64,000 nt of DNA, taken from contig JAJPHV010000056.1 of assembly GCA_021325095.1 (NCBI GenBank), positions 1 to 64,000 on the forward strand, given 5' to 3'. Below, one piece after another: positions 17,114-26,788 of the stretch (positions are counted from its first letter, which is position 1; every line of letters starts with the position of its first letter). A program made the position numbers and the translations under genes. This stretch comes from Chloroflexota bacterium. GTDB lineage: Bacteria > Chloroflexota > Anaerolineae > Aggregatilineales > UBA2796. The notes under the pieces were generated by a model that ran no database searches, had not been told where the DNA came from, and saw only the letters and a program-made list of their open reading frames with translations.

Positions 17114-18030
17114 TGGGCTTCCGCCAGCCGGACAGCCGCCTTAAATGCGAACACGCCGATAGCAACGGGCAGCAACACGTACATCAGAATCATGACCCCG
17201 GTACGCAAGATCAATTCTTCCGACGACGTGGCGGGTGTCACTGCCGACACCAGGGCAGCCCAGTGGTTGAGCGGAACCAGCAGACCGCCCAACGTCCCTA
17301 GTGGCGACTTGTAGATCAGGTATAATCCGCTGGCGCCGCTCAGTGCACCGTAGACGGTGGCAGCCAGCGCGTAGGCGCCAACCTTGGCCCACATCACCCC
17401 CTGCACCAGGAACGAACTCAGCAGGCTCAACGAGGCGATCATGAACGCATCGGCCAGTGGCTGAAGCAGAAAGACTGCCCCTGCTACGACGTTGAGGCCG
17501 ACCTCCGAATAGTTTTCGGTGCTGCGCTGCACCATTGCGCTGATCGGGATCAACAGCAGACCAATCGCACGAGTCAGGAGCAAAATCCGCATGACTCGGA
17601 ACCAGATGCGGGCGACGACAGCCATCTTGACCAACAGAATTTCGCTGGCTGTATAAGGAGTGGTGCGCAGCAGGACCCATGTCCTGGCCTGCAGGTCCGC
17701 CGAGACAAAGTAGGTAAGCTGGTTACAGATGCCGATGAGCATCGCCCAATACAGGATCGAGTGCAGGATTGCCACCGCAACCGGTGTACCAAACGGCGTC
17801 AGGAAAGGCAGCATCATGTTGGGGAAGGCTCGGTTGATGCGGTTGTAGCTGAACAAAGACATGACAAAGAACATGCCATGCAGCAGGGCCGCATAGCCGA
17901 GCATCGTCCAGGGATCTGTCAGTTTGAGAAGGAATGTGGGGAGCGCCTGATGGTCACGCCGGGCTTCTCGCGCCGCAATCGGGTGGCTTGCGTTGAGCCA
18001 GGGATACCGCCTGGTGAGTTGACTCCACAT
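17107..18030 (-). CDS. Membrane protein of unknown function (ABC-2 permease-like topology)
   Basis: A 307-residue protein with roughly six to seven hydrophobic segments after a basic N terminus (SHPIAAREARRDHQA). The segment ADLQARTWVLLRTTPYTASEILLVKMAVVA resembles the cytoplasmic coupling region of ABC-2 type permeases (TPYTASEIL-K), where exporters place their ATPase contact, but no ATPase gene adjoins, so the class is uncertain. ATG 18030 has AGGA eight bases upstream; the longer frame adds Cys-rich residues from the leader. The gene is convergent with MarR and divergent from the siroheme operon. Confidence 0.7.
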   Translation of the reverse strand: MWSQLTRRYPWLNASHPIAAREARRDHQALPTFLLKLTDPWTMLGYAALLHGMFFVMSLFSYNRINRAFPNMMLPFLTPFGTPVAVAILHSILYWAMLIGICNQLTYFVSADLQARTWVLLRTTPYTASEILLVKMAVVARIWFRVMRILLLTRAIGLLLIPISAMVQRSTENYSEVGLNVVAGAVFLLQPLADAFMIASLSLLSSFLVQGVMWAKVGAYALAATVYGALSGASGLYLIYKSPLGTLGGLLVPLNHWAALVSAVTPATSSEELILRTGVMILMYVLLPVAIGVFAFKAAVRLAEAHY

Positions 18031-18084
18031 GTTGCGAATCCTACACTGACGACAACGGACGCTGTCGCCCACCTACCCTCTGTC

Positions 18085-18114
18085 TTGACGGTGCAGGTAG
18101 AGTGTTATTATAGC
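18085..18114 (+). promoter_or_regulatory. Promoter of the siroheme operon
   Basis: TTGACG (18085-18090), 18 bases, TATAGC (18109-18114), placed 45 bases before the first gene and in an AT-rich patch. Confidence 0.55.
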
Positions 18115-18158
18115 ACTAACTCTGCGCCTGTTCTATAAGAATTCGCGGGCAGTCTGGT

Positions 18159-18833
18159 ATGTCCGAGGACGCTGTCAAAGGCTATCCCATCCTATTGCGC
18201 CTGGCGGGGCAGCGCTGTGCCGTTGTTGGTGGAGGCAGGGTTGGCGAGCGCAAAGTGATTGATCTGCTGGCGGCGGGCGCACAGATCACCGTCATCAGCC
18301 CGGCGCTGACTCCGGCGCTGGCGGACCTGGCCGAGAGGCACACGATCCAGGTCGTTCGGGACGTGTACACACCGCACATCCTGAATGCGCTTCAACCCCG
18401 GCTGGTCTTTGCGGCGACCAGCTCCACCGAAGTGAACCAGCAGGTTGCCCGGGCAGCGCGAGACATGGGCATCCTGGTTGATGTCGTAGACTCCGCCGAC
18501 TCAGGCGATTTCACCAGCATGGCGGCCCTTCATCGCGGCCCGGTAACGCTGGCCGTCTCGACAGGTGGCGCATCGCCGACCCTCGCCGCGCACCTGCGCG
18601 AACGGCTGGCTTCGAGCATCGGCCCGGAGTACGGTACGCTGGCTAGTTGGTTAGCCGAACTCCGGCCCCTGGCGAGGGCGCAGATTCGCAGCGAAAGAAG
18701 CCGTCGCAGCCTATGGCGGGCGATTCTTGAGTCGCCAGCGCTGGAACTGTTGCGGCAAGGTGACGAGGCGGCAGCGCGTGTTCTGATCCACAATCTATAT
18801 CAAGAAGCGGTGAACAAAAGGCAAAGGGAATGA
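18159..18833 (+). CDS. Precorrin-2 dehydrogenase (siroheme synthase N-terminal type)
   Basis: A 224-residue protein like SirC/Met8 and the N-terminal half of CysG. The NAD-binding motif is VVGGGRVGERKVIDLLAAGA, followed by VISPALTPAL, FAATSSTEVNQQVA and the family motif VDVVDSADSGDFTSMAALHRGPVTLAVSTGGASPTLA, whose Asp is the presumed catalytic base and whose last part forms the dimer and active site. It oxidises precorrin-2 to sirohydrochlorin with NAD in the cytoplasm. Its stop overlaps the next gene's start by four bases. The ribosome binding site is weak. Confidence 0.88.
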   Translation: MSEDAVKGYPILLRLAGQRCAVVGGGRVGERKVIDLLAAGAQITVISPALTPALADLAERHTIQVVRDVYTPHILNALQPRLVFAATSSTEVNQQVARAARDMGILVDVVDSADSGDFTSMAALHRGPVTLAVSTGGASPTLAAHLRERLASSIGPEYGTLASWLAELRPLARAQIRSERSRRSLWRAILESPALELLRQGDEAAARVLIHNLYQEAVNKRQRE

Positions 18834-20176
18834 GCACGGCAATAGTGCTGGCCGGGCACGGCTCGCACATCAGCCCGCGCACGGCGGGGCTGGTCTGGGA
18901 ACACGTGGACGGTCTGCGTGCGCTCGGCCTTGTGGACGAGGTGACGGCGGCCTTCTGGAAGGAAGCGCCATCTTTTCACCAGGTCTTGAGGTCGCTCACC
19001 GCAACCGACGTGACTATCGTGCCGCTCTTCACCGCACAGGGCTATTTCACACAGACAGTGATCCCGGCGGAGATGGGGCTGGCTGGCCCGCTGACGATCC
19101 GGGATGGGCGCACCATTCGCTATACGCGCACGTTGAGCGAGCATCCTTACCTGTCGCAGATCGTCAGGCAGCGAGTCCAGGGCGCGCTTCAAGCGTCGGG
19201 CGCTCCGCCCGGCAAGACGGCGGTGGCGATCATCGGTCACAGCACGCGCCGTAACCCGGAAAGCCGCAGGGCCACCGAGGCGCAGGCCAGGCTGATTCGT
19301 GCGTTGGAGCCGGTGGCCGAAGTCGTGGATGTGTATCTTGACGACTCGCCTGCCATCGGCGAGGTGTACGCGCTGACTTCGGCGCCGACGTTGATCGCTG
19401 TGCCGTATTTCCTGGCGCTCGGCTCACACACGACTCAGGACGTCCCCGGCGAACTGGGCCTTGAACCCGGCCAGACCAGTGGGCAGGTCAGGGGGCGGAA
19501 GGTGTACTACACGCCGCCGGTTGGCGTGGAACAGTCTTTGAGGGAGGTGATCATCGAACTGGCACGCGACGCCGGGACGCCCCTCTACGAGGCGCGGAAC
19601 GAAGCGCAGAACCAGGCGCAGGACGGTTCGGCCTGGGATCACTGCCCGGCGGCGGGCCGCGACGATCTGATCGCTGCCGTGCATGAAGCGGGTCAGATGT
19701 CATTTGGGCAGCTCCTGCTGACGCCGCACGAGGTTCGCCGGAACGGACACGAGCAGCCACTCGAAACGCTGACCGACCCGGCGGCACTGCGGGCAAGGGT
19801 GCGCGAACAGCCCTTCCGCCCGCTGGCAACGTCCGCCGATCTGCCCGGCGGCTGGCGGGTTCCGGTGAGCGATCCGGCTATGCTCCACGCCGTCGTGGAG
19901 ACGGTCTATCCGGGCGCAGTGGCGGACTGGGCGGCCCACCGGCGCGGCACATTGCTCCTCGAAACACTGGCAAGCACCACCGCGCGCCAGACCGGGATGT
20001 ACCGTGCCCTGAGCGGCTACGCGCATTCTGCGGACATGGTGGCGCGGGTCTGCGGCGCCTGTGTGCGCCATCCGACCTGGTATTTCGGCCACTCGCCTGC
20101 CGAGGCAATCCCATGCGCAGAGGCGTGCAACCTGTGGATGACGAAAGCGTTGGAGGCAGTAGTACAGCGTGAGTGA
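18830..20176 (+). CDS. cbiX: Sirohydrochlorin chelatase CbiX with C-terminal Fe-S domain
   Basis: A 448-residue protein. The N-terminal half is a tandem CbiX fold: LAGHGSH with its metal-binding His, FTAQGYFT, then [17 protein letters not shown] and [17 protein letters not shown] as the second copy. The last 130 residues carry four cysteines, C408, C411, C429 and C433, in a C-x2-C...C-x3-C layout, like the 4Fe-4S domain of Deinococcus DR2241-type proteins. It inserts iron or cobalt into sirohydrochlorin; with a dehydrogenase before and a methyltransferase after, iron for siroheme is the likely product. The gene overlaps both neighbours (four and eight bases), showing a coupled operon. Confidence 0.88.
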   Translation: MSTAIVLAGHGSHISPRTAGLVWEHVDGLRALGLVDEVTAAFWKEAPSFHQVLRSLTATDVTIVPLFTAQGYFTQTVIPAEMGLAGPLTIRDGRTIRYTRTLSEHPYLSQIVRQRVQGALQASGAPPGKTAVAIIGHSTRRNPESRRATEAQARLIRALEPVAEVVDVYLDDSPAIGEVYALTSAPTLIAVPYFLALGSHTTQDVPGELGLEPGQTSGQVRGRKVYYTPPVGVEQSLREVIIELARDAGTPLYEARNEAQNQAQDGSAWDHCPAAGRDDLIAAVHEAGQMSFGQLLLTPHEVRRNGHEQPLETLTDPAALRARVREQPFRPLATSADLPGGWRVPVSDPAMLHAVVETVYPGAVADWAAHRRGTLLLETLASTTARQTGMYRALSGYAHSADMVARVCGACVRHPTWYFGHSPAEAIPCAEACNLWMTKALEAVVQRE

Positions 20177-20939
20177 CGGCTCTCCCGCAGTCGGTACGGT
20201 CTATCTGGTTGGTGCTGGCCCCGGCGATCCGGGCCTGATCACCGTCAAAGGATTGGAAGCGCTGCGCCGCGCCGATGTGATCCTGTATGACCGGCTTGCG
20301 CCGCCCACCTTGCTGGAAGAGGCACGCAAGGACGCGGAACTGATCGACGTAGGCAAGCTGCCACAAAAGCAGCGGCTTGACCAGGAGACGATCAACGCGC
20401 TGATGGTGGACAAGGCGCGTGCCGGGCTGACCGTGGTGCGGCTCAAGGGCGGCGACCCGTTTGTGTTCGGGCGCGGCGGCGAAGAAGCGCTGGCCTGTCA
20501 CGCGGCGGGCATTCCGTTTGTCGTCGTGCCGGGCGTGTCCAGCGCCATTGCCGTGCCCGCCTACGCTGGCGTCCCGGTGACGCATCGCCACCTTGCCAGC
20601 GCGTTCACTGTCCTGACAGGGCACGAAGACCCGGCCAAAAGCGCAACCAGCCTGGATTACGAGGCGCTGGTACACGTGGCGCGCACCGGTACGCTGGTCG
20701 TGCTGATGGGCGTCTCCCACATGACGCAGATCGTGGATCGGCTGGTCGCCTCCGGTCTCGACCCTGCAACGCCCGCCATGTGCATCGAGTGGGGCACGAC
20801 GGATCGACAGCGCGTGGTCGAGGGCACGCTGTCCACGCTGCCGCAGCTTGCGCTTGATGCGGGCCTGAAATCCCCGGCGACAACCGTGATCGGCGCGGTG
20901 ACGCGGCTGCGAGCCGAGGGACTGCGCTGGTTCGACTAG
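20169..20939 (+). CDS. cobA: Uroporphyrinogen-III C-methyltransferase
   Basis: A 256-residue SUMT that methylates uroporphyrinogen III at C2 and C7 with S-adenosylmethionine, the first committed step to siroheme and B12. Signatures are [39 protein letters not shown], and [21 protein letters not shown]; the SAM pocket and active-site Asp and Met (VLMGVSHM) are in place. Start is GTG inside the end of cbiX. Together the three genes supply the complete route from uroporphyrinogen III to siroheme. No sulfite or nitrite reductase lies in the window. Confidence 0.93.
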   Translation: MSDGSPAVGTVYLVGAGPGDPGLITVKGLEALRRADVILYDRLAPPTLLEEARKDAELIDVGKLPQKQRLDQETINALMVDKARAGLTVVRLKGGDPFVFGRGGEEALACHAAGIPFVVVPGVSSAIAVPAYAGVPVTHRHLASAFTVLTGHEDPAKSATSLDYEALVHVARTGTLVVLMGVSHMTQIVDRLVASGLDPATPAMCIEWGTTDRQRVVEGTLSTLPQLALDAGLKSPATTVIGAVTRLRAEGLRWFD

Positions 20940-21157
20940 CAGCCGCACCCCCGCCCCCCCTCCTTACAACAATTGAGGGCAGACAGAGCAAGCAACACCT
21001 GCCGACTTGCCCGAATTTGCGTTTTGCATAGGATGGAGGGCTACGCCTTCACACCATTCACCATTCAACTCACCCTAGCGTTGTGAACATCGCACCCACT
21101 CCGCATAACAACGTCCGGCAGCCACAGGTCGTTTTAGATCACGGGAGTCATGGGAAG
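20940..21157. other. Intergenic region between siroheme operon and epimerase gene
   Basis: About 218 bases. Begins with a C-rich run (CACCCCCGCCCCCCCTCC) and ends in the leader of the epimerase gene. I see no convincing terminator or promoter pair. Confidence 0.3.
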
Positions 21158-22603
21158 ATGAAAAAAGCGCTGGTCACGGGATCGACGGGCTTTATTGGCC
21201 CCCACCTGGTCAGGGAACTGCTCAGTCGGGGATATGAGGTCAGATGCCTGGTGCGCTACACCAGCGACCTGACCTTGCTGCGCGGGCTGCCCGTCTCGCT
21301 GTATATTGGCGACGTGCGCGAGCCACAGACGTTGACAGAACCGCTCAGAGATGTGGAGTACGTTTTCCATCTCGCCGCCAAACTGCTCGTGCCCGTTCGT
21401 GAAGCCTTTGAGGAAACCAACACCCAGGGCACGATCAATATGCTGGAGGCGACAGTGCAGTGTGCGTCGGGAACCCTCAAACGCTTTCTGTACGTATCCA
21501 GTCAGGCCGCTGCCGGGCCGAACAGCAGCGCCACCCCCTACGACGAGACCTATGAGCCGAAGCCGATCTCCTGGTACGGCACGTCCAAGAAGAAAGCCGA
21601 AGACGCTGTGCGTTCCTACGCGGATCGGCTGCCCGTGACGATTGTGCGCCCGTCTTCAGTCTACGGCGAAGAGGAAAAGGACATCAGCCAGGTCTTCCCG
21701 GCGGTGGAGTTGGGGCTGCGGCCAAAGCTCGGCCTCAACACCAAGTACGTGGTCATGGTTTACGTGGGCGATCTCGTTAAGGGCATGGTGGACGCAGCGG
21801 AGAGCGACAACACGCTCAACCAGACCTATTTTCTGAACCGGGCCGACATCCTGACGGCGATGGATGTGGTTAACGTCGGTGCAAAGATTGTGGGCAAGCC
21901 CAACGGCCCGGTCATCCCCGTGCCCATGTTCCTGATCCGGCTCGTCGCCCCGCTCGGCGATCTGCTCTATTACCTGAGCCGCAAGCGCCCGCCCATCACG
22001 CGCGACAAGGCGCTGGAACTCTCGCAGTTGTACTGGCTTGCCAACCCCGCTAAAGCCAAACGCGATTTCGGTTGGGAGGCAGCCCATTCGCTGGAAGAGG
22101 GCCTGACCAAAACCATCCGCTACTGGCAGCAGCAGAAGGAAGCTGTGCGCCAGCAGATCGTCAATATGCCAACACGCGAACGCGCCATCGTGACCTTCGG
22201 CCTGTCGATCATGGTCGGCCTGATCGAAGCGCTGATCGACCTGCCGCTGGGCGGAATCCTCCTGATCGGGCTGGCCCATGCGCTGGGGCTGCTGGCTCCG
22301 CCCTGGTGGCTGACGGTCTTTTCGATTGTGGTCGTGTTCGGCGTCCTGATGGGCGCGGTGGCTCTCATCACGGCGCGGCGACCTTTGATCTGGCAGTTTA
22401 TTGGCGGCGCGGCAATGGGCGCGGGTCTGGAACTGATCAACCAGTTGTGGCTGCATTGGTGGTCGTGGAACCCGGCGACGTTCGGGCGCATCCCCGGCCC
22501 CTGGCTGCCGCCGCTGCTGTTGGGCATTCCGGCGGGGCTGTACCCGATCCTGATTAACGCAGTGGTAGGTTTCCTTTACCGGCGGCGCTTGCGCTATTCG
22601 TGA
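21158..22603 (+). CDS. NAD-dependent epimerase/dehydratase (SDR) with C-terminal membrane domain
   Basis: A 481-residue protein in two parts. Residues 1-320 are an extended SDR: KALVTGSTGFIGPHLV for NAD, FHLAAKLLVP, and the catalytic SSQAAAGP...WYGTSKKKAED, with Tyr-x-x-x-Lys present. The last 140 residues hold four or five hydrophobic segments (AIVTFGLSIMVGLIEALIDL, LLAPPWWLTVFSIVVVFGVLMGAVALI and others), anchoring the enzyme. Likely substrates are nucleotide sugars, lipids or sterol-like molecules; the tail hints at a lipid. The ATG at 21158 matches the SDR N terminus; the longer frame begins at a GTG 25 codons up. The next membrane gene starts 14 bases later. Confidence 0.85.
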   Translation: MKKALVTGSTGFIGPHLVRELLSRGYEVRCLVRYTSDLTLLRGLPVSLYIGDVREPQTLTEPLRDVEYVFHLAAKLLVPVREAFEETNTQGTINMLEATVQCASGTLKRFLYVSSQAAAGPNSSATPYDETYEPKPISWYGTSKKKAEDAVRSYADRLPVTIVRPSSVYGEEEKDISQVFPAVELGLRPKLGLNTKYVVMVYVGDLVKGMVDAAESDNTLNQTYFLNRADILTAMDVVNVGAKIVGKPNGPVIPVPMFLIRLVAPLGDLLYYLSRKRPPITRDKALELSQLYWLANPAKAKRDFGWEAAHSLEEGLTKTIRYWQQQKEAVRQQIVNMPTRERAIVTFGLSIMVGLIEALIDLPLGGILLIGLAHALGLLAPPWWLTVFSIVVVFGVLMGAVALITARRPLIWQFIGGAAMGAGLELINQLWLHWWSWNPATFGRIPGPWLPPLLLGIPAGLYPILINAVVGFLYRRRLRYS

Positions 22604-22617
22604 GGTGGAGAAAAGGC

Positions 22618-23493
22618 ATGACTACCGTTGATTTGCCGGACGAGTTCGCGCCCGAAGTAACCGAGCAGGAACTGGAAAGCCCGACCTTTGTCACGGTTTT
22701 GCGGGTGATCTGGTTTTCGATACGTCGGTTTTTCAAAGAAAAACCCGGCCAGATTCTCGGTTCGACTTTTATCCTACTGCTGCTGTGGGGTACACACGGG
22801 CGGCTTGAACTGCTGGGCGCGATCTGGCCCGCCTGGCGCGGCCTGGGCGTCGATATCCACAACCGCCCGTCGATCATTCCGGGCCTGCCCTGGGACAACG
22901 AACTGCTCTCGTGGATCATCGGCGTGCTGATCCTGGTGGGCATTCCGATGCTCCTCATCCGGTTCGTCTACAAGGAGTCGTGGTCGGCCTACGGCCTGGG
23001 GCTGCCCCGCAAAGGGCGCCGAATCCTGGCGCTTCAGTCTTTCGTGTTCCTGACGGCGGTCAGCCTGCCCGCCTTTGTCGTCGGCGCGCAGGACAACAGT
23101 ATGCTGGCGCGCTATCCCTTCTACAGGCCCTTTAACAGCATCGCCGAGTTCATCATCTACGAGCTGGCCTACTTCCTGTTCTTCCTGGTGATCGAGTTCA
23201 CCTTCCGGGGCTATCTGCTCTTTGGGCTGGCTGGCGTTCGTGATAGCGAGATTGACACGATGGGCGGTGGCGTGCCGGGCCGATTCTACTTCGACAGATA
23301 CGCGCTGCTGATCCAGATGCTCTCCTACACGGCCTGGCACCTCGGCAACCCGCTGCCCGAAGTGTGGGGCACGCTGATCTGGGGGCTGGCTGCCGGGGCC
23401 GTCGCTTACGCCGTGCGCTCCATCTGGCCTGTCGTGCTGTCGCACTGGCTGCTCAACGTCGTGCTGGATGCGGTGCTGCTGCGGAGGCTCTAA
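22618..23493 (+). CDS. CPBP-type membrane protein with an incomplete protease motif
   Basis: A 291-residue integral membrane protein with six to seven hydrophobic segments. The three CPBP/Abi motifs are recognisable: VIEFTFRGYL near residue 192 in place of EExxFRG, SYTAWH near 241, and SHWLLN near 280. The first Glu of the pair, the one thought to activate water in Rce1-type proteases, is Ile here, so activity is doubtful. A cytoplasmic acidic N terminus (DLPDEFAPEVTEQELE) precedes segment one. GGAG lies eight bases before the ATG. It is transcribed with the membrane-tailed epimerase and may share its site in the membrane. Confidence 0.75.
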   Translation: MTTVDLPDEFAPEVTEQELESPTFVTVLRVIWFSIRRFFKEKPGQILGSTFILLLLWGTHGRLELLGAIWPAWRGLGVDIHNRPSIIPGLPWDNELLSWIIGVLILVGIPMLLIRFVYKESWSAYGLGLPRKGRRILALQSFVFLTAVSLPAFVVGAQDNSMLARYPFYRPFNSIAEFIIYELAYFLFFLVIEFTFRGYLLFGLAGVRDSEIDTMGGGVPGRFYFDRYALLIQMLSYTAWHLGNPLPEVWGTLIWGLAAGAVAYAVRSIWPVVLSHWLLNVVLDAVLLRRL

Positions 23494-23508
23494 GGGAGAC
23501 GCCAACAC

Positions 23509-24648
23509 TCACACATCCTTAACGTTCACCCAACCACCCGCCGCCGAGGAGCGCATGGCGGCTTCCATCACCCGCTGAATGTGCAGGCCGTCGGCCAGGC
23601 TCGGCGAGGCCGGGCGGTTATCCCAGATCGCTTTCAAAAAGCGGTACTGGCACTCGGCGTGCGCACGGGCAAAACTGGGCGTCATCGTCCAGTCCGGGAC
23701 TTTTTGTCCCTCATAGCGCTGGACAGTTTCGAGCCGGCGGAAGCCGCGCATCCCGCCCAACGGCTGCTCCGGATCGCGCACGTCGTAAACTTCAAGCCAG
23801 TCCGGGGAGTTCAGGTCGAAGCGGATCGCGCCGCGTTCGCCGTAAATCTCCACGATCAGGTCGTTGGTCGTGCCCGTGCCCATGCGCGAAATCTCGACCA
23901 GACCAAGCGTGCCGTCGGCCATGCGCACGTGCAGCAGCGCGATGTCGTCCACGTCCACGCGGCCTTTCTGCCCAGCCTGCCCGGCAATGGGCCGCTCTTT
24001 GATCAGCGTATCGAGCGTGGCCTGCACAGAGCCAAAATCGCCGAGCAGGTAGTAGACCAGATCAAGGATGTGCGATCCCAGGTCGAAGAGCGCACCGCCG
24101 CCCGCCACGTCCTTCTGCTGCCGCCAGGAGAGCGGCTTGTCGGGGTTGATATAGCTGGCCCGGTAGTAGCGCGCCCGGAACGAGAAGATGCGCCCGACGA
24201 AGCCCTCCTCGATGAGCTGGCGTGCCCGGAGCATGGCCGGGTAAAAGCGGAAGTGGAAAGTCATCTGCGAATTGACGCCCGCCGCCTGCACCGCTTCGAC
24301 CATGCGCTGCCCCTCGGCGACGTTCAGCGCCAGCGGCTTTTCGCAGTAGATATGTTTGTGGGCACGGGCAGCGGCCACGACCACCGCCTCGTGCGCGTTG
24401 TTCTGCGTGCAGCAGTCGATCACGTCGATGTCGTCACGTTCGATCAGCTTGCGGTAGTCGTCCGTCCAGAAGTCACAGCCGATCTGCTGCGCAGCCTGCT
24501 GTGCCGTTTCGGGCCGGGTGGTCGCCACCCCGACCACGCGGACGGCGCTGGCTGGCAGGTCGTAGTGAAAGAGCAGATCGCGGTAGGCCATCGCGTGGAC
24601 GCGCCCGATCCCGCCGTACCCGACCAGCCCGATGTTCAGCGGCTTCAT
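23509..24648 (-). CDS. Gfo/Idh/MocA-family dehydrogenase (last gene of the sugar operon)
   Basis: A 379-residue NAD(P)-dependent oxidoreductase. The Rossmann start is NIGLVGYGGIGRVHAMAY; the CEKPLALN motif gives the catalytic Lys; FHFRFYPAM and GGGALFDLGSHILDLVYYLLG are the usual C-terminal domain marks, with the active-site His in the latter. Members oxidise sugars, inositols or amino sugars. GGAAGG sits six bases before the ATG. The five genes 28795 to 23509 are on one strand with gaps of 15-24 bases and are probably one transcript with this at its 3' end. Confidence 0.9.
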   Translation of the reverse strand: MKPLNIGLVGYGGIGRVHAMAYRDLLFHYDLPASAVRVVGVATTRPETAQQAAQQIGCDFWTDDYRKLIERDDIDVIDCCTQNNAHEAVVVAAARAHKHIYCEKPLALNVAEGQRMVEAVQAAGVNSQMTFHFRFYPAMLRARQLIEEGFVGRIFSFRARYYRASYINPDKPLSWRQQKDVAGGGALFDLGSHILDLVYYLLGDFGSVQATLDTLIKERPIAGQAGQKGRVDVDDIALLHVRMADGTLGLVEISRMGTGTTNDLIVEIYGERGAIRFDLNSPDWLEVYDVRDPEQPLGGMRGFRRLETVQRYEGQKVPDWTMTPSFARAHAECQYRFLKAIWDNRPASPSLADGLHIQRVMEAAMRSSAAGGWVNVKDV

Positions 24649-24663
24649 AGATTCCTTCCGAAT

Positions 24664-25671
24664 TTACTGCCAGGGATCGAGCCAGATTTTAACGGTAGGC
24701 GAGCCGTGCAGCAGTTCGATGAAACAGGCGGCGCCGTTCGCCAGCGGCTCGATCCGCGTCCAACCCGGATCAAGCCGCAGCCTGCCCTCGGCCAGTGCTT
24801 GCAGCGCGTTGGCAAAGTCCAGCCGCGTGTAGGCAAACGAGCCGTAGGTCGTGATCTCGCGCCGGATCATGTCGTTGACGGGAAGCTGGCTCTCGGCCTC
24901 GTGCAGGCCCGTCCAGACGACACGCCCGCCGGATCGCGCTGCCGCCACACAGCCCTGGCGCGTGATGGCCGCGCCGACGGCATCCACCACAATGTCCACC
25001 TGCCCGCGCACTTCGTCCAGCTTCACCGCACCCGCACCGAGCGCAGTAGCCTTTGCCAGCCTTTCCGCGTTGAGATCGGCGCAGTAGATGTGCCTCACGC
25101 CGCAGTTTTGCAGCACCTGGATGGTCAGTAAGCCGATTGGCCCCGCACCGACGACCAGTGCCGACTCGTGCGATCTGGGCACGACGAGCGCCGCAATGTG
25201 GATGGCACAGGCCGTTGGTTCCGTCAGCGCAGCGATGGTCAGCGCCATGCCCGGCGGCAGCGGCAGCACGGCATCGGCGCGGGCCGCCACGTACTGCGCG
25301 TTGCTGCCCGGCAGGGAAGCGCTCAACAACTTGCGATTGGCGCAAAGCTGGTGCTGCCCACGCAGACAGTACAGGCACTCGCCACAGGTGATCAGCGGGT
25401 TGACCGTGACGGCTTGCCCGACCTGAAAGGCCGGAAAGCGGGCCGCTGCCTCCTGGCCCAGTTGCTCGATCTGGCCGCTGAACTCGTGGCCCATGATCAG
25501 CGGCGGTTTGCGCAGTGCGTTCTTGCCCTCAAAACCGCTCAATTCCGAGCCGCAAATGCCCGAATAAGCGACCCGGATCAGCACCTCGTCGGGGCGCAGG
25601 GCCGGAACGTCAACCTCACGCACCGGCATCTGATGCGGCGCTTCGTAGACGAGCGCAGTCATGCGTGCCAT
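24664..25671 (-). CDS. Zinc-dependent alcohol/sugar dehydrogenase (MDR family)
   Basis: A 335-residue medium-chain dehydrogenase. The catalytic zinc is held by the Cys of YSGICGSE and the GHEFSG His-Glu pair; the structural zinc lobe is CGECLYCLRGQHQLC. The NAD domain has VVGAGPIGLLTIQVL and DLNAERLAKATALGA. Family members of this branch act on sorbitol, threonine or galactitol-type polyols. Within the operon it could oxidise a sugar or polyol made or used by the neighbouring dehydrogenases. The ATG three codons further in is an alternative start. Confidence 0.9.
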   Translation of the reverse strand: MARMTALVYEAPHQMPVREVDVPALRPDEVLIRVAYSGICGSELSGFEGKNALRKPPLIMGHEFSGQIEQLGQEAAARFPAFQVGQAVTVNPLITCGECLYCLRGQHQLCANRKLLSASLPGSNAQYVAARADAVLPLPPGMALTIAALTEPTACAIHIAALVVPRSHESALVVGAGPIGLLTIQVLQNCGVRHIYCADLNAERLAKATALGAGAVKLDEVRGQVDIVVDAVGAAITRQGCVAAARSGGRVVWTGLHEAESQLPVNDMIRREITTYGSFAYTRLDFANALQALAEGRLRLDPGWTRIEPLANGAACFIELLHGSPTVKIWLDPWQ

Positions 25672-25690
25672 AGCTATCGCACTGCCCTTT

Positions 25691-26767
25691 CTAGACCACC
25701 GCCCATTCCATCGGCGCGGGAGGCGTAAAACTGGACGTGATGGCTACCGGACGGTTTTCAGTGTAGGAACAGGTCACTGCTTCCAGAATTTCAACCACAT
25801 GAGCGGCATGTTCGGCGCTGCACCGGTGCGGGCGTTCTTCCAGGATGGCCTGAACCAACTCCTGAACGCCAGTGCTCCAGGGTACGCTCGGTGGTCCCTG
25901 GCGGACCGGCGGGATAGGCTGGTATGGCTCGCCGTAGGCTGCTACCTCCACCGGAGCGTCGAACAGGAACCAGTGGGCGAGAAAGAGCGAGCCGAGATCG
26001 CCGTGAAACTCGATGCCCGTCTGCTTGCTCCTGTTGTTGGCGTAAAAGGTGGTCGTCAGGCGGATCAGTGCACCGCTCTCGGTTTCGATCAGGGCGATGA
26101 TCCAATCCGGCGTGCTGACGGTGTACGGCACGCCGTCTTTGGTGACGCGCTCCGGCTTGAGCAGTTTGCCGAAGGCGGTCACGCGGCGAGCCGGGCCGAG
26201 CATGGCCGTCAGGATGGCGAGAGGGTAGACGCCCACGTCCCACATGGCCCCGACCTGGTAAAACGGGATCGGCGCGGGATGCCAGGTTTCGATCCGCCCA
26301 TGATTGACCTCGGCGTAGGCCAGACGCACCTGTCCGACCCGGTTGGCCCGCAACTGCGCCCAGGCTGTCTGCGCCGCCTCGCCCATCAGCGTAAAGGGCG
26401 AACAGGCCAGGCGCAGCCCCTTCTGCGCCGCCAGCGCGACCAGCGCCTGCGCTTCTGCGAAAGTCAGGGCCAGCGGTTTCTCGCTGTAGACGTGCTTGCC
26501 CGCGTTCAGACAGGTTTCGGTCACGGCCCGATGGGCGTGGTGCGTTGTCAGATTGACAGCCACCTGTACGCGCGGCTCGGCCAGCAAGTCCTCAAGCTGC
26601 GCATAGACGCGGCAGTGCTGCGCAGCGCCCAACGCCTCGGCCTTCGCCCGGTCAATGTCGGTGATCCCGACCAGATCGACCTCTGGCGCGGACTTCAGCC
26701 ACTTGACGTATTGTACGGCGATGTCGCCGCACCCGACAATCCCGACACCCAATTTGTTCTGGCTCAT
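25691..26767 (-). CDS. Gfo/Idh/MocA-family dehydrogenase
   Basis: A 358-residue NAD(P)-dependent sugar dehydrogenase, a different branch from the 23509 gene. The Rossmann motif is VGIVGCGDIAVQYVKWL, the catalytic Lys is in SEKPLALTFAEAQ, and MWDVGVYPLAILTAML replaces the GSH element, so the usual His there is not obvious. AGAGGA lies eight bases before the ATG. Having two paralogues plus an alcohol dehydrogenase in one operon points to successive oxidations at different carbons of a sugar-like compound; that is inference. Confidence 0.88.
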   Translation of the reverse strand: MSQNKLGVGIVGCGDIAVQYVKWLKSAPEVDLVGITDIDRAKAEALGAAQHCRVYAQLEDLLAEPRVQVAVNLTTHHAHRAVTETCLNAGKHVYSEKPLALTFAEAQALVALAAQKGLRLACSPFTLMGEAAQTAWAQLRANRVGQVRLAYAEVNHGRIETWHPAPIPFYQVGAMWDVGVYPLAILTAMLGPARRVTAFGKLLKPERVTKDGVPYTVSTPDWIIALIETESGALIRLTTTFYANNRSKQTGIEFHGDLGSLFLAHWFLFDAPVEVAAYGEPYQPIPPVRQGPPSVPWSTGVQELVQAILEERPHRCSAEHAAHVVEILEAVTCSYTENRPVAITSSFTPPAPMEWAVV

Positions 26768-26788
26768 GATGGTGTCCTCTTGTCTCGA

